DNA of 64,000 nt from Xanthomonas sp. CFBP 8443 (GTDB lineage Bacteria; Pseudomonadota; Gammaproteobacteria; Xanthomonadales; Xanthomonadaceae). Positions within the stretch are counted from its first letter, which is position 1; every line of letters begins with the position of its first letter. The notes under the pieces are model-generated. The model had not been told where the DNA came from. It saw only the letters and a program-made list of their open reading frames with translations, and did not search any database. Positions 32,871 through 43,930 of the stretch are shown here, piece after piece. The position numbers were made by a program, and so were the translations under genes. The stretch spans positions 1,488,001 to 1,552,000 of the forward strand of contig NZ_CP102592.1 of the NCBI RefSeq assembly GCF_025666195.1, given 5' to 3'.

Positions 32871-35800
32871 ATGGCGTCCCCCTGGCGTGCGTTGCGTAGA
32901 CGGCTGCTTCCTTATCGGCGCGGCCTTTCCGGCATGCGCGCGCGGTTCCTGCAACGCGGCCGCAAGCCGCCGCCGGCCGAAGAGCCGCTGCGCGCGCAGC
33001 TGCTCAGCGCCGAACAGATGGCGGCGCACGGCGAAGCCCTGGCGCGCAGCCACCGGGTGCGCGGCGGGCGCAGCCCCGAGGTGCTGCTGGCGCGGCTGAA
33101 GCAGAACGAGGACGTCCTGCGCGATGCGCTGGCGATGCTTGCGGCGATGGTCCGCGACGGTATCCGCGTCACCCCGGCCGGCGAGTGGTTGCTGGACAAC
33201 TTCTACCTGGTCGAAGAACAGATCCTGATCGCGCGGCGCCATCTGCCGGCCGGCTACAGCCGCCAGCTGCCGGCGCTGGCGCAGGGCGTCTCGGCCGGAT
33301 TGCCGCGCGTGTACGCCTTGTCGATGGATGCGATCGCCCACGGCGACGGCCGCATCGATGCCGACATGGCCAGCCGCTTCATCGCCGCCTACCAGACGGT
33401 GACGCCGCTGATGCTGGGCGAGCTGTGGGCGATCCCGATCATGCTGCGCCTGGGCCTGCTGGAGAACCTGCGCCGGGTCGCGGCGCGGGTGATGCGCGAC
33501 GGCATCGACCACCGCCTGGCCAGCGACTGGGCCGACCGGCTCAATACCAGCGCCACGGAGGATCCCAAGAGCGTGGTGCTGGTGGTCGCGGACATGGCGC
33601 GTTCGCAGCCGCCGCTGTCCGGCGCCTTCGTCGCCGAGCTGGTGCGCGGGCTGCACGGGCGCGGCGGGGTGCTGGCGATGCCGGTCACCTGGGTCGAACA
33701 GTGGCTGGCCGACGGCGGCCAGCGCATCGACCAGATGGTGCACGCGGAAAGCCAGCAGCAGGCCGCCGACCAGGTCTCGATCAGCAACAGCATCGCCAGC
33801 CTGCGTTTTCTGGCGACGATGGACTGGCGCGATTTCGTCGAGGACCTGAGCGTGGTCGAAGCGCATCTGCGCCGCGATCCGCAAGGTACCTATGCGCAGA
33901 TGGATTTCCAGACCCGCGACAGCTACCGGCACAGCGTCGAGCTGCTGGCGCGGCGCAGCGGCGCCAGCGAAGAGGCGGTGGCCGAGTGCGTGCTGCAGCT
34001 GGCGCACGCCGCGTCCGCGGACGACCGGCGCCATGTCGGCTATTACCTGGTCGACGACGGCCAGCGCGACCTGCCCGCGGCGATCGCCGCCCTGCCGCGC
34101 GCGCGCCGGCGGCCCCACGTGGCGCGGCGCACGCTGCCGCTGCCCGCGTATCTGCTGCCGATCGCGGCGATCGCCGCCTTCGGCGCCTGGACGCTGCTCG
34201 AGCAGTTGCATGCGTTGGCCGCGGTGCCGGCATGGCTGTGGGCGACGACCGCGCTGCTGGGCGCGCTGGCGTTCAGCGAGTTGGGCGTGGCGCTGGTCAA
34301 CTGGGCGGCGACGCTGCTGGTGGCGCCGCGCACGTTGCCGCGGATGGACTTTTCCAAGGGCATTCCGACCGGCGCGCGCACCCTGGTGGTGGTGCCGAGC
34401 ATGCTCAGCGACACGGCCACGATCGACGAACTGGCCGAGGCGCTGGAAGTGCGGTTCCTGGCCAACCGCGACGTGCAGCTGCATTTCGCGCTGCTGACCG
34501 ATTTCCTGGATGCCGCGCAGGCGACGCTGCCCGGCGACGCGGCGCTGCTCGAGCATGCGACGCAGCACATCGCCAGCCTCAACCAGCGCTACGCGCCCGA
34601 ACGCGGCGACCGCTTCTTCCTACTGCACCGCCCGCGCCTGTGGAGCGCCGGCGAACGCGCCTGGATCGGCCACGAGCGCAAGCGCGGCAAGCTGGCGGCG
34701 CTGAACCGGATGCTGCGCGGCGGCGCGGCCGATGCCGATTTCAGCGCGGTAGTCGGCGCGGCCGCGCTGCTGGCGCAGGTGCGCTACGTGATCACCCTGG
34801 ACGCGGACACGCGGCTGCCGCGCGATGCGGCGCGCGAGTTCGTCGCGACCCTGGCGCATCCGCTGAACCGCGCGCGCATCGATCCCGCCCTCGGTCGGGT
34901 GACCCGCGGCTACGGCATCCTGCAGCCGAGCGTGGGCAGCAGCATGAGCGGCCACCGCATCACCCGCTACGCGCGCCTGTTCGGCAGCGAGCCGGGGATC
35001 GATCCGTACACGCGCACCGTGTCCGACGTGTACCAGGACCTGTTCGGCGAAGGCTCGTTCGTCGGCAAGGGCATCTACGACGTGGACGCGTTCGAACAGG
35101 CGCTGGACGGGCGCCTGCCCGACAACCGCATCCTCAGCCACGACCTGCTGGAAGGCTGCTACGCGCGGGCCGGCCTGGTCAGCGACGTGCGCCTGTTCGA
35201 GGACTACCCGGCACGTTACGCGGCCGACGTGAAGCGCCGCGCGCGCTGGATCCGCGGCGACTGGCAACTGCTGCCGTGGCTGTTGCCGTGGGTGCCGGAC
35301 GCCGCCGGGCGCTACCGGCGCAATCCGCTGTCGATCCTGTCGCGCGGCAAGCTGCTGGACAACCTGCGCCGCAGCCTGGTGCCGATCGCGGTCACCGCGT
35401 TGCTGGCGATCGGCTGGCTGTGGCTGCCGCGGCCGGCGGCGTGGACCGCCTGGCTGCTGGGCCTGTTGGTGCTGCCGATCGTGGTGCCGGCGCTGCACGA
35501 TCTGGTCGCCAAGCCGCTGGACATGGCCTGGCGCATGCACCTGGGCACGCTGGCCAAGGCCCTGGCGACGCAACTACAACGCGCGCTGGTGGCGCTGGCC
35601 TGCCTGCCGTACGAAGCCGGCTACGCCGCGCTGGCGATCGCGCGCACGCTGTGGCGCATGCTGGTCAGCCGCCGACGCCTGCTGCAATGGCATGCGTCCA
35701 GCGACGTGGCGCGCAGCCTCGGCCACGGCAACGCGGCCGAACTGGGTGGCATGGCGCCGGCGGCGCTGCTCGCGCTGGCGCTGCTGGCCGCGCTGGCGTG

Positions 35801-38800
35801 GTGGCAGCCGCATGCGCTGTGGGTCGCGGCGCCGATCCTGGCGCTGTGGATCGTCGCCCCTGCGCTGATGGCGTGGATGGGGCATGCCGACGCGCCACGC
35901 CGCGCGCAGCTGGCGCCGCCGCAACGCGCCTTCCTCGGCCGGCTGTCGCGGCGTACCTGGGCCTTCTTCGAAGTACACATGCGTGCGCAGGACCATTGGC
36001 TGCCGCCGGACAACGTGCAGGAGCATCCGCAACTGGTGGTGGCGCGGCGCACCTCGCCGACCAACATCGGCCTGGCCCTGCTGGGCAACCTGGCCGCCTA
36101 CGACCTGGGCTACCTGCAGCCGGGCGGGGTGATCGAGCGCACCCGGCTGACCCTGACGACGATGGAGACGCTGCCGCGGCATCGCGGCCATTTCTACAAC
36201 TGGTACGACACCGAGACCCTGCAACCATTGCCGCCGGCCTACCTGTCGACGGTGGACAGCGGCAACCTGGCCGGGCACTTGTTGACCCTGCGCCAGGGCC
36301 TGCTGGCGCTGTGCGATGCGCCGCTGCTGGCGGCGGCCACCTTCGACGGACTGGCCGACACGCTCGGCGTGCTGCGCGAGACTGCAGCCGCCGACCCGGC
36401 CGCAGCGGCCGCGCTGCAGCCGGCGCTGCAGGACGTCGAGCTGCGCCTGCAGGCGTTGCGCGCGACCCCGCCGCAGACGCTGGCGCAGGCCTGGCACGCG
36501 CTGTGCGCGCTGGCTGTGCAGGCGGAGGCGATCGCCGAGCGCTGGCCGCCGCCTGCGCCCACCGCCGAGCACTCCGCCGACGCGTTGGCGCCGCATTGGC
36601 CGCAGGTGCTGCTGGATGCGTGCAGCGCCGCGCAGCAGGAACTGCGCGAGTTCGCACCGTGGACGACGGCGGCCGACGGCGACGCGGCCTCCATGGCCGC
36701 GACCGAGGCGCCGCTGCCGACGCTGCGCGCGCTGGCCGCGCAGACTCACGATGCCGCGGCGGCCGAGCGCGCCCGCGCGCGCATCCACCAGCTCGAGCGC
36801 CTGGCGCACATCGCCGGGCAGCTGTCGCTGATGGAATACGCGTTCCTCTACGACCCGGCGCGGCGCCTGCTGGCGATCGGCTACAACGTCGACGAGCGGC
36901 GCCTGGACCAGGGCTATTACGACCTGCTGGCCTCGGAGGCGCGGCTGTGCAGCTTCGTCGCCATCGCCCAGGGCCAGCTGCCGCAGGAAAGCTGGTTCGC
37001 GCTCGGGCGCCAGCTCACCGAGGTCGACGGCGAAGCGACGCTGCTGTCGTGGACCGGTTCGATGTTCGAATACCTGATGCCGCAGCTGGTGATGCCCAGC
37101 TATGCCGACACCTTGCTCGACCAGACCGCCGTGCATGCGGTCAATGCGCAGATCGCGCACGGCGCGCGGCACGCGGTGCCGTGGGGCGTGTCCGAGTCCG
37201 GCTACAACGCAGTCGATGCGCGGATGAACTACCAGTACCGCGCGTTCGGCGTGCCCGGGCTGGGCCTCAAGCGCGGCCTCGGCGACGACCTGGTGATCGC
37301 GCCGTACGCGAGCATGATGGCGCTGATGGTGGCCCCGGAAGCGGCCTGCGCCAACCTGCAGCGGCTGGCCGATGCCGGCTTCAGCGGCCGCTTCGGCCTG
37401 CACGAGGCGATCGACTACACCCCCAGCCGGGTACCGCCCGGCCAGGACTACGCGCTGATCCGCTCGTACATGGCGCATCACCAAGGCATGGGGCTGCTGG
37501 CGCTGGACCACCTGCTGCGCGAGCAGCCGATGCAGAAGCGCTTCGCCGCCGACGCCGAGTTCCAGGCCACCTTGCTGCTGCTGCAGGAGCGGATTCCGTG
37601 CGTGGGCGTGTTCCATCCGCAGGAAGCCGACGGCGCCGTACGCAATGCCCAGGACGAGCGCGAGGACGAGACCCAGCTGCGCGTGTTCCGCGATCCGGGC
37701 GCCCCGCGGCCGGCAGTGCAGCTGCTTTCCAACGGCCGCTACCACGGCCTGCTGACCAGCGCCGGCGGCGGCTACAGCCGCATGCGCGACATGGCCATCA
37801 CCCGCTGGCGTGAGGACGGCACCCGCGACCACTGGGGCAGCTTCTGCTACCTGCGCGACGTGGACAGCGGCGACTACTGGTCGGCCGCCTATCAGCCCAC
37901 CGCGGTGGCGGTGGACCACTACGAGGCGATCTTCTCCGACGCCAAGGCCGAATTCCGCGGCCGCAAGCGCGGCTTCGACACGCACATGGAAGTGGCGATC
38001 TCCGCCGAGGACGACATCGAGCTGCGCCGGCTGCGGATCAGCAATCGCTCGCGGCAGCCGCGCACCATCGAGATCACCACCTATGCCGAAGTGGTGCTGG
38101 CGCCGGCGATCGCCGACGAGCTGCACCCGGCCTTCAGCAACCTGTTCGTGCAGACCGAGATCGCCCGCGACCGGCAGGCGCTGCTGTGCACGCGGCGCAC
38201 CCGCGCGCACGACGAGGTCGCGCCGTGGATGTTCCACCTGGTGGCGGTGCACGATGCGCATATCGGCGCGATTTCCTACGAGACCGACCGCGCGCGCTTC
38301 CTCGGTCGCGGCAATACGGCGCGCAATCCGCGCGCGCTGAGCCACGATGCGGCGTTGTCCGACACCGCCGGCTCGGTGCTCGACCCGGTGGTGGCGATCC
38401 GCTGCCGGATCGTGCTGGCGCCGGAGCAGACCGCGATGATCGACATCGTCTACGGCGTCGGCGGCGACCGCGACGCGTGCACGGCGCTGATCGACAAATA
38501 CCGCGACCGGCGCCTGGCCGATCGCGTGTTCGACCTGGCCTGGACCCACAGCCAGGTGGTGCGCCGCCAGATCAACGCCTCGCAGGCCGACGCGCAGCTG
38601 TACGAACGCCTGGCCGGGCTGATGGTGTACGTGCATCCGGCGCTGCGCGCCGACAGCGAACTGTTGCTGCAGAACCGGCGCGGCCAGTCCGGGCTGTGGG
38701 GCCATGCGATCTCCGGCGACCTGCCGATCGCGCTGCTGCAGATCGGCGATGCCGACAACATCGAGCTGGTGCGGCAGATGGTGCAGGCGCATGCGTACTG

Positions 38801-41633
38801 GCGGCTCAAGGGCCTGCACGCGGACCTGGTGATCTGGAACGAGAGCCAGAGCGGCTACCGGCAACAGCTGCAGGAGCAGATCCTGGGCATGATCGCGGCC
38901 GATCCCGACGTCAGCGTGCTGGAGCGCCCCGGCGGCATCTTCGTGCGCCCGGTGCAGAACATCTCGCAGGAAGACCGTATCCTGCTGCAGGTGGTGGCGC
39001 GGGTCATCGTCAGCGACCAGCGCGGCACCCTGGCCGCGCAGATCGGCCGGCACCTGCCGCCGCCGCGCGGCATGCCCGAACTGGTGCCGTTGCCGGCCGC
39101 CGCGCTGGCGGAGGCGCAGGAGCAGGAGCAGGAGCACCTGCCGGCCGCGGCCGCCGGCGACGAGGCGCACGAGGATCCGTGGCCGTTCGCGCCGGCGCAT
39201 GGCCAGGCGCTGTTCGACAACGGCACCGGTGCCTTCGCCGCCGACGGCCGCGAATACCTGATCGCGCTGCGCGAGGGCGCGCCGACCCCGGCGCCGTGGT
39301 CCAACGTGCTGGCCAACGCGCAACTGGGCACCGTGCTCAGCGAGAGCGCGGCCGGCTACACCTGGTTCGAGAACGCGCACGAGTTCCGCCTGTCGCCGTG
39401 GCACAACGATCCGGTCGCCGACGCCTGCGGCGAAGCGTTCTACCTGCGCGACGAGGACAGCGGCCGGGTGTGGTCGCCACAGGCGCTGCCGCGCCGCGGC
39501 GAAGGCGACTACCGCACCCGCCACGGCTTCGGCTACAGCGTCTACGAGCACGTGCAGGACGGCATCGCCAGCGAGCTGTGGGTGTACGTGGCGCTGCACG
39601 AGGCGGTGAAGTTCTCGGTGCTGAAGCTGCGCAACCTGACCGGCCGCAGCCGTCGCCTGTCGGCCACCGGCTACGTGGAGTGGGTGCTGGGCGACCTGCG
39701 GGTGAAGTCGCAGATGCATGTGGTCAGCGAGCAGGACGGCGTGCAGGGCGCGCTGCTGGCGCGCAATCCGTACAACGCCGAGTTCGCCGCGCGCACCGCG
39801 TTCTTCGACGTGGACGCGGCGACGCGCAGCTGCACCGGCGACCGCACCGAATTCCTCGGCCGCAACGGCGACATGGCCGATCCGCAGGCGCTGCGCCGCG
39901 AACGCCTGTCCGGGCGCCTCGGGGCCGGGATGGACCCGTGCGCGGCGCTGCAGGTGCCGCTGACCCTGGCCGCCGGCGCCGAGTGCGAGATCGTGTTCCG
40001 GCTCGGCGCCGGCGCCGACCATGCCGCCGCGGTGGAACTGGCGCGGCGCATGCGCGGCCGCGATGCCGCGCACGACGCGCTGGACGCGGTGCGCATCCAT
40101 TGGCGCCACCTGCTCGGCGGGCTGCAGGTGAAGACCCCCGATCCCAGCGTGGATCTGCTGGTCAACGGCTGGCTGCCGTACCAGACCCTGGCCTGCCGCT
40201 ACCTGGCGCGCAGCGGCTATTACCAGTCCGGCGGCGCGTTCGGTTTCCGCGACCAGCTGCAGGACATGATGGCGCTGGTCCATGCTACGCCGGAGTTGGC
40301 GCGCGAACATCTGCTGGCCAGCGCCGCGCACCAGTTCCCGCAGGGCGACGTGCTGCACTGGTGGCATCCGCCGCAGGACCGCGGCGTGCGCACGCGCTGC
40401 TCGGACGACTACCTGTGGCTGCCGCTGGCGGCGTGCCGTTACCTGCAGGTCACCGGCGACCGCGGCGTGCTCGACGAAGAGGTGCGCTACATCGAGGGCC
40501 GCAGCGTCGGCGCCGACGAGGAGTCGTACTACGACCTGCCGGCGCCGTCGGCCCAGCGCGCGCCGCTGTACGCGCACTGCGTGCAGGCGCTGCGCCGCGG
40601 CATGGCGCTGCTCGGCGAACGCGGCCTGCCGCTGATCGGCACCGGCGACTGGAACGACGGCATGAACCGGGTGGGCGAGGGCGGCAAGGGCGAGAGCGTG
40701 TGGCTGGGCTTCTTCCTGTTTCACGTGCTGCAGCAGTTCGCGGCGCTGGCGCGCGGCCGCGACGACGCCGCTTTCGCCGAGGAATGCGACGCGGCGGCGC
40801 ATGCGCTGCGCGGCAACCTGGAGGCGCATGCCTGGGACGGCGACTGGTACCGGCGCGCCTGGTTCGACGACGGCACCGCGCTGGGCTCGGCGCACAACGC
40901 CGAATGCCGCATCGACTCGATCTCGCAGAGCTGGTCGGTGCTGTCCGGCGCGGCCGAGCCGGCGCGCGCGCGGCAGGCGATGGCTGCGCTGGACCGGCAT
41001 CTGGTCAAACGCGATGCCGGGCTGATCCAGTTGCTGGAGCCGCCGTTCGACCGCATCGAGCACGATCCCGGCTACATCCGCGGCTACGTGCCGGGCGTGC
41101 GCGAGAACGGCGGGCAGTACACCCACGCGGCGGTGTGGGCGGCGATGGCCTTCGCCCGGCTCGGCGATGGCGAACGCGCCTGGGAACTGGCGCGGATGAT
41201 CAATCCGATCCGGCACAGCCTGGATGCGGCGGCCAGCGAGCGCTACAAGGTCGAACCCTACGTGCTGGCCGCCGACGTCTACGGCGTGGCCCCGCACGTG
41301 GGCCGCGGCGGCTGGACCTGGTACACCGGTTCGGCCGGGTGGATGTACCGGCTGCTGGTCGAATCGCTGCTGGGCCTGCAGCGCGAAGGCGACAGCCTGC
41401 AACTGCGGCCGTGCCTGCCGGCCGACTGGGAGCGCTGCGAACTGCAGTACCGCCACGGCAGCAGCACGTACCACATCGAACTGCTGCAGCACGCCGCTGG
41501 CCAGGCAGGCGACGCCGCCGACGGCGCCGGCCTGTTCGTGGACGGCCTGCGCCAGCCGGACGCGCGCATCGCGCTGGTCGACGACGGCGCGGTGCGCCGC
41601 GTGCAATGGCGGCAGCCGCGCGCGCCGTCGTGA
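32871..41633 (+). CDS. ndvB: Cyclic beta-1,2-glucan synthase
   Basis: A giant inner-membrane protein of about 2,920 residues, within the 2,800-2,900-plus range of the NdvB/ChvB family. Its layout is: helical N-terminus; membrane pair (about 423-475); GT84 domain with DADTRL (about 643) and RWIRGDWQ (about 792); further membrane pairs (about 840-870 and 960-1000); glucoamylase-like domain with NWYDTETL (about 1109) and SYMAHHQGMGLLAL (about 1532); two beta-sandwich carbohydrate domains; and a C-terminal GH94-like phosphorylase domain (about 2413-2823) with GTGDWNDGMNRVG. Together these initiate, elongate, trim and cyclise beta-1,2-glucan from UDP-glucose for the periplasm. In Xanthomonas this glucan contributes to host interaction. 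The ATG at 32871 is chosen because upstream codons lack family sense. Confidence 0.93.
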   Translation: MASPWRALRRRLLPYRRGLSGMRARFLQRGRKPPPAEEPLRAQLLSAEQMAAHGEALARSHRVRGGRSPEVLLARLKQNEDVLRDALAMLAAMVRDGIRVTPAGEWLLDNFYLVEEQILIARRHLPAGYSRQLPALAQGVSAGLPRVYALSMDAIAHGDGRIDADMASRFIAAYQTVTPLMLGELWAIPIMLRLGLLENLRRVAARVMRDGIDHRLASDWADRLNTSATEDPKSVVLVVADMARSQPPLSGAFVAELVRGLHGRGGVLAMPVTWVEQWLADGGQRIDQMVHAESQQQAADQVSISNSIASLRFLATMDWRDFVEDLSVVEAHLRRDPQGTYAQMDFQTRDSYRHSVELLARRSGASEEAVAECVLQLAHAASADDRRHVGYYLVDDGQRDLPAAIAALPRARRRPHVARRTLPLPAYLLPIAAIAAFGAWTLLEQLHALAAVPAWLWATTALLGALAFSELGVALVNWAATLLVAPRTLPRMDFSKGIPTGARTLVVVPSMLSDTATIDELAEALEVRFLANRDVQLHFALLTDFLDAAQATLPGDAALLEHATQHIASLNQRYAPERGDRFFLLHRPRLWSAGERAWIGHERKRGKLAALNRMLRGGAADADFSAVVGAAALLAQVRYVITLDADTRLPRDAAREFVATLAHPLNRARIDPALGRVTRGYGILQPSVGSSMSGHRITRYARLFGSEPGIDPYTRTVSDVYQDLFGEGSFVGKGIYDVDAFEQALDGRLPDNRILSHDLLEGCYARAGLVSDVRLFEDYPARYAADVKRRARWIRGDWQLLPWLLPWVPDAAGRYRRNPLSILSRGKLLDNLRRSLVPIAVTALLAIGWLWLPRPAAWTAWLLGLLVLPIVVPALHDLVAKPLDMAWRMHLGTLAKALATQLQRALVALACLPYEAGYAALAIARTLWRMLVSRRRLLQWHASSDVARSLGHGNAAELGGMAPAALLALALLAALAWWQPHALWVAAPILALWIVAPALMAWMGHADAPRRAQLAPPQRAFLGRLSRRTWAFFEVHMRAQDHWLPPDNVQEHPQLVVARRTSPTNIGLALLGNLAAYDLGYLQPGGVIERTRLTLTTMETLPRHRGHFYNWYDTETLQPLPPAYLSTVDSGNLAGHLLTLRQGLLALCDAPLLAAATFDGLADTLGVLRETAAADPAAAAALQPALQDVELRLQALRATPPQTLAQAWHALCALAVQAEAIAERWPPPAPTAEHSADALAPHWPQVLLDACSAAQQELREFAPWTTAADGDAASMAATEAPLPTLRALAAQTHDAAAAERARARIHQLERLAHIAGQLSLMEYAFLYDPARRLLAIGYNVDERRLDQGYYDLLASEARLCSFVAIAQGQLPQESWFALGRQLTEVDGEATLLSWTGSMFEYLMPQLVMPSYADTLLDQTAVHAVNAQIAHGARHAVPWGVSESGYNAVDARMNYQYRAFGVPGLGLKRGLGDDLVIAPYASMMALMVAPEAACANLQRLADAGFSGRFGLHEAIDYTPSRVPPGQDYALIRSYMAHHQGMGLLALDHLLREQPMQKRFAADAEFQATLLLLQERIPCVGVFHPQEADGAVRNAQDEREDETQLRVFRDPGAPRPAVQLLSNGRYHGLLTSAGGGYSRMRDMAITRWREDGTRDHWGSFCYLRDVDSGDYWSAAYQPTAVAVDHYEAIFSDAKAEFRGRKRGFDTHMEVAISAEDDIELRRLRISNRSRQPRTIEITTYAEVVLAPAIADELHPAFSNLFVQTEIARDRQALLCTRRTRAHDEVAPWMFHLVAVHDAHIGAISYETDRARFLGRGNTARNPRALSHDAALSDTAGSVLDPVVAIRCRIVLAPEQTAMIDIVYGVGGDRDACTALIDKYRDRRLADRVFDLAWTHSQVVRRQINASQADAQLYERLAGLMVYVHPALRADSELLLQNRRGQSGLWGHAISGDLPIALLQIGDADNIELVRQMVQAHAYWRLKGLHADLVIWNESQSGYRQQLQEQILGMIAADPDVSVLERPGGIFVRPVQNISQEDRILLQVVARVIVSDQRGTLAAQIGRHLPPPRGMPELVPLPAAALAEAQEQEQEHLPAAAAGDEAHEDPWPFAPAHGQALFDNGTGAFAADGREYLIALREGAPTPAPWSNVLANAQLGTVLSESAAGYTWFENAHEFRLSPWHNDPVADACGEAFYLRDEDSGRVWSPQALPRRGEGDYRTRHGFGYSVYEHVQDGIASELWVYVALHEAVKFSVLKLRNLTGRSRRLSATGYVEWVLGDLRVKSQMHVVSEQDGVQGALLARNPYNAEFAARTAFFDVDAATRSCTGDRTEFLGRNGDMADPQALRRERLSGRLGAGMDPCAALQVPLTLAAGAECEIVFRLGAGADHAAAVELARRMRGRDAAHDALDAVRIHWRHLLGGLQVKTPDPSVDLLVNGWLPYQTLACRYLARSGYYQSGGAFGFRDQLQDMMALVHATPELAREHLLASAAHQFPQGDVLHWWHPPQDRGVRTRCSDDYLWLPLAACRYLQVTGDRGVLDEEVRYIEGRSVGADEESYYDLPAPSAQRAPLYAHCVQALRRGMALLGERGLPLIGTGDWNDGMNRVGEGGKGESVWLGFFLFHVLQQFAALARGRDDAAFAEECDAAAHALRGNLEAHAWDGDWYRRAWFDDGTALGSAHNAECRIDSISQSWSVLSGAAEPARARQAMAALDRHLVKRDAGLIQLLEPPFDRIEHDPGYIRGYVPGVRENGGQYTHAAVWAAMAFARLGDGERAWELARMINPIRHSLDAAASERYKVEPYVLAADVYGVAPHVGRGGWTWYTGSAGWMYRLLVESLLGLQREGDSLQLRPCLPADWERCELQYRHGSSTYHIELLQHAAGQAGDAADGAGLFVDGLRQPDARIALVDDGAVRRVQWRQPRAPS

Positions 41634-41854
41634 ACACGCACGCGCAGACGCAGGCGGCGCTGGCGCATCTGGCGACGATGCTGCCGGAATGGATCGCGCA
41701 TCTGCGCGATCCGGCCGAATTCTGGCCGCAGTTCGGCGTGCTCGCGCAGGAACTGCTGGACGCGGCCGCGCCATGCGATCGCGCGCGGGCGCGGCAGGCG
41801 CTGGCGGCGATGCTCGCAAAGCATGCGATCGACGCGCATCTGCTGCCTCCCTGA
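41606..41854 (+). CDS. Small ORF overlapping the end of ndvB
   Basis: An 82-residue ORF in a different frame that begins inside the last codons of ndvB (ATG 41606; a GTG at 41630 overlapping the ndvB stop as GTGA is the alternative). The protein reads VNTHAQTQAALAHLATMLPE, then WIAHLRDPAEFWPQFGVLAQ, and is predicted all-helical and acidic-aromatic with no membrane segment. Codon third positions are G/C-rich as in genes here. I recognise no family. The overlap would couple its translation to the glucan synthase. Whether it is expressed is not shown. Confidence 0.5.
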   Translation: MAAAARAVVNTHAQTQAALAHLATMLPEWIAHLRDPAEFWPQFGVLAQELLDAAAPCDRARARQALAAMLAKHAIDAHLLPP

Positions 41855-41971
41855 ATGTCGCGCTGAACGGATCGGCGCCGTGCCGCGACGCAGGGCTCAC
41901 GGCATGGTCACCCGGGTTGCACGCCGCCCGCGGCCACACTGCAGTCCACGCCGTCGCAACAGGAGCCCCCG

Positions 41972-43135
<1,164 letters not shown>

Positions 43136-43270
43136 ACCGGGCTGGGCCGCGCTCGCTGCGCCGCGCGGGCGAGGGCTGTGCTGCGCCCGAAGAACGCTGT
43201 TCTGGCCTGAGCGTGCGTCTTCTTGCCTGCGCCTGTGCGGCGGTTCCCATGACCGCTCTGACAGCCGAGA

Positions 43271-43930
43271 CATAGCCTCTCTCCCCCGGGAGAGGGGTTG
43301 GGGTGAGGGTCCGGCGCGAAAGCGTCTCGTGGAAATCGGGTGCGCGGGGGGGCGCCCGTACCCTCATCCGGCCCTGCGGGCCACCTTCTCCCGAAGGGAG
43401 AAGGGAACAGCTGCGCCACTCATAGCCCCTCTCCCCCCGGGAGAGGGGTTGGGGTGAGGGTCCGGCGCGAAAGCGTCTCGTGGAACTCCGGTGCGCGAGC
43501 TGCGCCCGTACCCTCATCCGGCCCTGCGGGCCACCTTCTCCCAAAGGGAGAAGGGAACAACTGCGCCACTCATAGCCCCTCTCCCCCCGGGAGAGGGGTT
43601 GGGGTGACGGTCCGGCGCGAAAGCGTCTCGTGGAACTCGGGTGCGCGAGCTGCGCCCGTACCCTCATCCGGCCCTGCGGGCCACCTTCTCCCAAAGGGAG
43701 AAGGGAACAGCTGCGCCACTCATAGCCCCTCTCCCCCCCGGGAGAGGGGTTGGGGTGAGGGTACGGCGCGAAAGCGTCTCATGGAACTCGGGTGCGCGAG
43801 GTTGCGCCCGTACGCTCATCCGGCCCTGCGGGCCACCTTCTCCCGAAGGGAGAAGGGAACAGCTGCTCCATTTATAGCCCCTCTCCTACCGGGAGAGGGG
43901 TTGGGTGAGGGTCGGCGCGAAAGCGTCTCG
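43271..43930. repeat. Tandem array of CTCTCCC stem-loop repeats, period 150 bp, about 4.5 copies
   Basis: CATAGCC(C)CTCTCCC recurs at 43271, 43421, 43571, 43721 and about 43871, an exact 150-bp step. Each unit contains the CCTCTCCC/GGGAGAGGGG hairpin with TTGGGGTGAGGGT, a unique segment CGGCGCGAAAGCGTCTCGTGG, a CTCATCCGGCCCTGCGGGCC hairpin, and a CTTCTCCC/GGGAGAAGG hairpin. It is the same family as 1236-1536, but there the middle stem is CCCCGCAGGGG. No coding sense was found. Confidence 0.93.

Noticed and set aside
35574..41939. A 2,121-codon open frame on the minus strand across ndvB
   Set aside because: It is the antisense of a high-G+C gene whose sense frame has full family motifs; the antisense product is Arg/His/Gln-rich with no domain sense.
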